NCBI GenBank assembly: GCA_021647315.1
Contig: JAKIUY010000006.1
Location: forward strand, 1-64,000
Source of the DNA: Victivallaceae bacterium
Lineage (GTDB): Bacteria; Verrucomicrobiota; Lentisphaeria; Victivallales; Victivallaceae
DNA: 64,000 nucleotides
Direction: 5' to 3'
Numbering within the stretch: position 1 is the first letter of the stretch; each line of letters begins with the position of its first letter. This document shows positions 61,144-64,000 of the stretch, piece by piece. The notes under the pieces are model-generated. The model ran no database searches, had not been told where the DNA came from, and saw only the letters and a list, made by a program, of their open reading frames with translations. A program made the translations under genes and the position numbers.

Positions 61144-62291
61144 ATTCTCTTCTCTTCCCGGGATATATTTATTGATTCAACCTGCAACGTTTCTTCGCTA
61201 TTTGAAAATTTCCACAAATCCGCGACCAGATTATTGGCTGAAAGTCCAAATGCGGATAAAGTCCTACCTTCAGCACGAAAATCAATATTCAACAATTTAC
61301 TGCCTTCCTCTATAAAATAATCAATTGTCGGTGTCGGAATGCCTAAAACTTCCCCGCACAAAGCCATTGGCACTAATCCTGTGGGAATATCTTCCCAGAG
61401 ATATCGGTGATTTATTGTTGTAGGAGCCGGTATATCTTTATATGTAGGATTAGATTTTATCATTTCATAAATCGAAGTTTTAGGCAATCCATATCTTGAA
61501 TTTAACCAATCAACAACAGAAAATGAATTTAAGCCAATTGCTGATGCAATTGAATTAAATTCTAAATCCACTTTTTCAATATATTGAGCAACTTCTTGGG
61601 TAACACCATCCGTGTAAAAATTAAATATTTTTTTATTTAAAATATTTTCTTTATTTAAAAGAAAAATTACCGGATGAAATATGGCTCCAATATTACTGAA
61701 ACTGGTTTCTATAACCGTATCCGCTTTGATTATATTAGGGAATACATCTGAAAGAACATCTATCACATAATCAGTATCTCGGGAATATAATGCTGATATT
61801 GGTACTTTTTTCTTAATTCCTTTGATTTCAATCAAGGCAGGACTCTTTAGCCTTGCGGCAAAAAACAAAGTACTTGTTTCGGCAACAATAACATTTGCTT
61901 TGCACCCTGCTTTGTACAATGCTTGGCTAAATAATAAAGCCCCCAATGTTCTGCCGGGTGCAAGTAAAATTATTTGCCCATCTTCTAGATAAGGAGCAAT
62001 TTTTTCAGCAATATCACCATGGCCGTTTGCGGTTATTACAACAATTATTACAGCACTATGACGTATCGCCTCTGAAAGATTATCACCTATATAATTCAAC
62101 CTGATTTTATGCGATTTATCGCCGAACTTTATTTTATAATCATGGTCTTTAACATATTTAATGCGCTCCATGGTTCTATTGTATAAAGAAACCTCGTATT
62201 CTTTTAGAAAAATAAACCCTGCAGTACCCAATCCACCACTTCCGGCTCCAATTACAGTATATTTCTTTTTGCTCATTTTATATCCATTCAT
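61128..62291 (-). CDS. Opine/octopine-dehydrogenase-family enzyme
   Basis: NAD(P)-dependent enzyme of 387 residues. The N-terminal Rossmann fold shows KYTVIGAGSGGLGTAGFI and VIIVVITANGHGDIAEKI; the middle has QIILLAPGRTLGALLF and VIVAETSTLFFAARLKSP. The C-terminal NAD/NADP octopine-nopaline dehydrogenase domain has INHRYLWEDIPTGLVPMALC and GIPTPTIDYFIEEGSKLL, ending in GRTLSAFGL. Family members reductively join an alpha-keto acid and the amino group of an amino acid, or run in reverse. AAGGAA lies before the ATG at 62291. It is the first gene of the four-gene unit and overlaps the mutase gene by 16 bases. Confidence 0.82.
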   Translation of the reverse strand: MNGYKMSKKKYTVIGAGSGGLGTAGFIFLKEYEVSLYNRTMERIKYVKDHDYKIKFGDKSHKIRLNYIGDNLSEAIRHSAVIIVVITANGHGDIAEKIAPYLEDGQIILLAPGRTLGALLFSQALYKAGCKANVIVAETSTLFFAARLKSPALIEIKGIKKKVPISALYSRDTDYVIDVLSDVFPNIIKADTVIETSFSNIGAIFHPVIFLLNKENILNKKIFNFYTDGVTQEVAQYIEKVDLEFNSIASAIGLNSFSVVDWLNSRYGLPKTSIYEMIKSNPTYKDIPAPTTINHRYLWEDIPTGLVPMALCGEVLGIPTPTIDYFIEEGSKLLNIDFRAEGRTLSAFGLSANNLVADLWKFSNSEETLQVESINISREEKRICAAI

Positions 62292-62310
62292 TAAATTCCT
62301 TCTATCTTAT

Positions 62311-62475
62311 GAGGCAATTTCAAAACTCTCCACGGCAGATTTTTGATTTTGGACGGTATCTTTTGATTTTGAGCTCATTCACATACCCACGGGTATGATT
62401 AATCGCTAAAAAATCAAAATCTACTCGCCAAAAACAGTAAAAATCATGCTCGCGCTGGACTTTTGAAATCACCTC
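62311..62475 (+). repeat. MITE-like repeat, full copy D
   Basis: A 165-bp element with the same ends (GAGGCAATTTCAAAACTCTC and, in complement, GAGGTGATTTCAAAAGTCCA) and internal blocks as 10892-11057. It lies just upstream of the first gene of the racemase/mutase operon, 20 bp from its start codon, so it may carry or displace the promoter. Confidence 0.85.
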
Positions 62476-62823
62476 TTATATATTTCCGCCCTCCTTACAC
62501 GCACTCCGGATAGATTTGGGAGCTTCTGGCGCTTCCGTTACCTGCGGCTGCTTGCCGTCATACGGCTCAAGCCTCTTGTAAGTCCCCGCTTGACCACAGA
62601 CCGACAGTTATCTAAATTATTTTCTTAACGGGTAGTTGAATCGTTGAATTTTGCGTTTGCCGCTGCATTATACAATAGCACCTGTACGCAGGATTAAAAG
62701 GATTAAAGGATTGGGTTTCCCTTTTATCTTAAAATATCTATGGAGCTCAATGTCGAGTATTTTTGATATTGCTCTTAACAATTTAAATGTTTGTCGTCAA
62801 CGGGTTAATTCTGAAAAATAAGA
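62476..62823. other. Gene-free gap upstream of the tRNA
   Basis: No credible coding frame. GGCTGCTTGCCGTCATACGG and CTCAAGCCTCTTGTAAGTCC suggest decayed or repeat-derived DNA. No clear promoter for the minus-strand operon is visible. Confidence 0.3.
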
Positions 62824-62900
62824 TGGTGGATCCTGTAGGACTTGAACCTACGACCAGACGATTATGAGTCGTCTGCTCTAACCAACTGAGCTAAGGATCC
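62824..62900 (-). tRNA. tRNA with CAU anticodon (Ile2 or elongator Met)
   Basis: The complement folds into a full cloverleaf: acceptor GGATCCT/AGGATCC, D-arm TTAGCTCAGTTGGTTAGAGC, anticodon stem GACGA/TCGTC with loop CTCATAA (anticodon CAU), T-arm GTAGGTTCAAGTCCTAC, discriminator A and an encoded CCA. The D-arm, the ACTCATAATCG region and the T-arm resemble E. coli tRNA-Ile2, whose C34 is modified to lysidine; the acceptor stem (T4-A69) does not match that type fully. Elongator tRNA-Met is the alternative. Confidence 0.93.
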
Positions 62901-63089
62901 GTGGTAGTTTGCCAATTGTTAAATAATTGAACTGATAAGTTAATCATTTATGCGGAAAAGGCAAATCGTAAACAGATAAAAATTAAACAATTTATTTGAG
63001 GGGCATAATGTCATCCTATACAACCCAAGGTTTGAGCTTCAATAAGATGAAGCTAAATTGCGACAGTTTTGGCAAAACGGGCATACTTT

Positions 63090-64000
63090 TTAGAATCTGC
63101 TGATTGGCGGCATGCCTATTTTATTGTGACAGTGCTGGTAGCTGTAGCCCTGGGGGGCGATTTCAACATCGAGTTCAGGGATTGAGTCTATTTCACCGTC
63201 CAGTAGCTCTTTGATGCGCACTGCGACCTCCTGATAACGTCCAATAAGGGTGTCCAGTCTCGCTTGGATGATTTCGAAGCCGAACGGTTTGTTGCGACTC
63301 ATCCATTGCTGACGCAATGAATAGTGCAATATCTCGACACGTTCTATCATCTGTTCTGTAAGCTCTACTGCAATCTGATCCAATGCATCATTATCACGGG
63401 CTGAATAGGCGGCCATTAACTGTTGACGGTAGGAGATTTTCGCCAGCAGGGTATTCAGAATAATAATGGCATGTTCAAGGTTGCCGCAGCCGTTATCCGC
63501 TAACGCTTCCAGTTCGGTTTTCAATGCGGTCCACTCCGCTTTGATATTTGCTATTATTTTGTTTGATTGTTCACCGTAGCTGCGTTCAACTATTGCATAA
63601 AGCGGATCATCCCAGAGCATGGCCGGTGCTGATACTGGTTGCTTATCATCGATAACGGTTTGGCTTTCCATATTACCAGCTTTCAAACACGCGAGATAAT
63701 CGGCGTGGCAGACCGCGGCAAATCTAGCGGCAATAAGTTTATCATCGGCGACGGTATTATAACTGAGTTCTGCGCAGTAGGCGAGACCGGCGAGTGAAGA
63801 GTCAAATTCACAGTAGGCGCCGTCATCTCCCCAGAGGGTGAAAAAGAGTTCATCAACTTTTTCTTTTCGGCAGGCTTCGATGCATGGATCAACGGTTGCT
63901 TTGGTTTGCCGGTGGTCATACCACAACCGTCCCCAGGTCCAGACGCCGGAACCCATTGACGGCTTGAACCCGAGGTCACGGTGGCGCTTAATCCATTCGC
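63090..64000 (-). CDS. GH20-like N-acetylhexosaminidase, C-terminal part
   Basis: The frame runs off the right edge of the window; at least 303 codons are present, the first being EWIKRHRDLGFKPSMGSGVW. VWTWGRLWYDHRQTKAT and DELFFTLWGDDGAYCEFDSS resemble the end of the catalytic barrel in GH20 beta-N-acetylhexosaminidases from gut and rumen bacteria, where WTWGR and WGDDGA line the active-site side. A long helical domain (about 60-290) follows. It would remove terminal GlcNAc or GalNAc from glycans; this part has no export signal to judge. The catalytic Asp-Glu pair lies outside the window. Confidence 0.72.
   Translation of the reverse strand, partial: EWIKRHRDLGFKPSMGSGVWTWGRLWYDHRQTKATVDPCIEACRKEKVDELFFTLWGDDGAYCEFDSSLAGLAYCAELSYNTVADDKLIAARFAAVCHADYLACLKAGNMESQTVIDDKQPVSAPAMLWDDPLYAIVERSYGEQSNKIIANIKAEWTALKTELEALADNGCGNLEHAIIILNTLLAKISYRQQLMAAYSARDNDALDQIAVELTEQMIERVEILHYSLRQQWMSRNKPFGFEIIQARLDTLIGRYQEVAVRIKELLDGEIDSIPELDVEIAPQGYSYQHCHNKIGMPPISRF

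Overview
The window most likely comes from the chromosome of a Lentisphaerae-type bacterium (PVC group). The best markers are a type IV prepilin-like protein with the [18 protein letters not shown] leader and a C-terminal H-X9-DG motif, three-domain NifU with NifS as Fe-S assembly genes, a DUF4091 secreted glycosidase, several Gfo/Idh/MocA oxidoreductases and ROK regulators, and an LL-diaminopimelate aminotransferase. No rRNA, CRISPR array or prophage is visible. Intergenic DNA is AT-rich and carries several families of short dispersed repeats. The assignment is inference from gene content.

Layout. 1-0.2 kb: 5' end of an IS4-type transposase. 0.4-3.3 kb: clpS-clpA. 3.5-7.7 kb: secreted protein with a LecA-like domain, two glycosyltransferases and a TrmH/SpoU methyltransferase. 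7.97-8.26 kb: two tandem, paralogous small-RNA candidates, each with its own strong promoter. 8.4-15.1 kb: proS, an SGNH hydrolase, a NagD-type phosphatase, nifU-nifS, and a gene-poor stretch with an attC-like hairpin. 15.2-18.2 kb: antitoxin remnant, glpK, a MalK/UgpC-type ATPase. 18.3-23.2 kb: FMN riboswitch, ribBA-ribH-nusB-ftsY and a secreted C39-like protein. 23.4-29.8 kb: TolC-like lipoprotein, dapL, nfu, Smr protein, mazG, a lactonase-type propeller.

29.8-47.5 kb: a sugar/amide-metabolism region under two ROK repressors, one PocR-AraC activator and one GntR regulator. It encodes a DegT aminotransferase, two Gfo/Idh/MocA dehydrogenases, creatininase-family and cyclase-family proteins, an AAC(3)-like/TIM-barrel fusion, a TIM-barrel isomerase, a NagB-like isomerase, a PIG-L deacetylase and a PfkB kinase. 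Together these suggest turnover of an unusual N-acylated amino sugar or aminocyclitol. 48-55.3 kb: prepilin-like protein, secreted DUF4091 glycosidase, carbohydrate-binding-like protein, two phosphatase-like genes, an amidohydrolase and another Gfo/Idh/MocA protein.

56.2-62.3 kb, minus strand: the most striking part, four overlapping or abutting genes. They encode an opine/octopine-type dehydrogenase, a single-chain cobalamin-dependent mutase-like protein, a duplicated D-Ala-D-Ala-ligase-type ATP-grasp protein and an alanine/ornithine-racemase-family enzyme. The set looks like a dedicated pathway for making or modifying a D-amino-acid-containing compound; I do not recognise it as a described system. 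The window ends with a CAU-anticodon tRNA and the 3' part of a GH20-like hexosaminidase.
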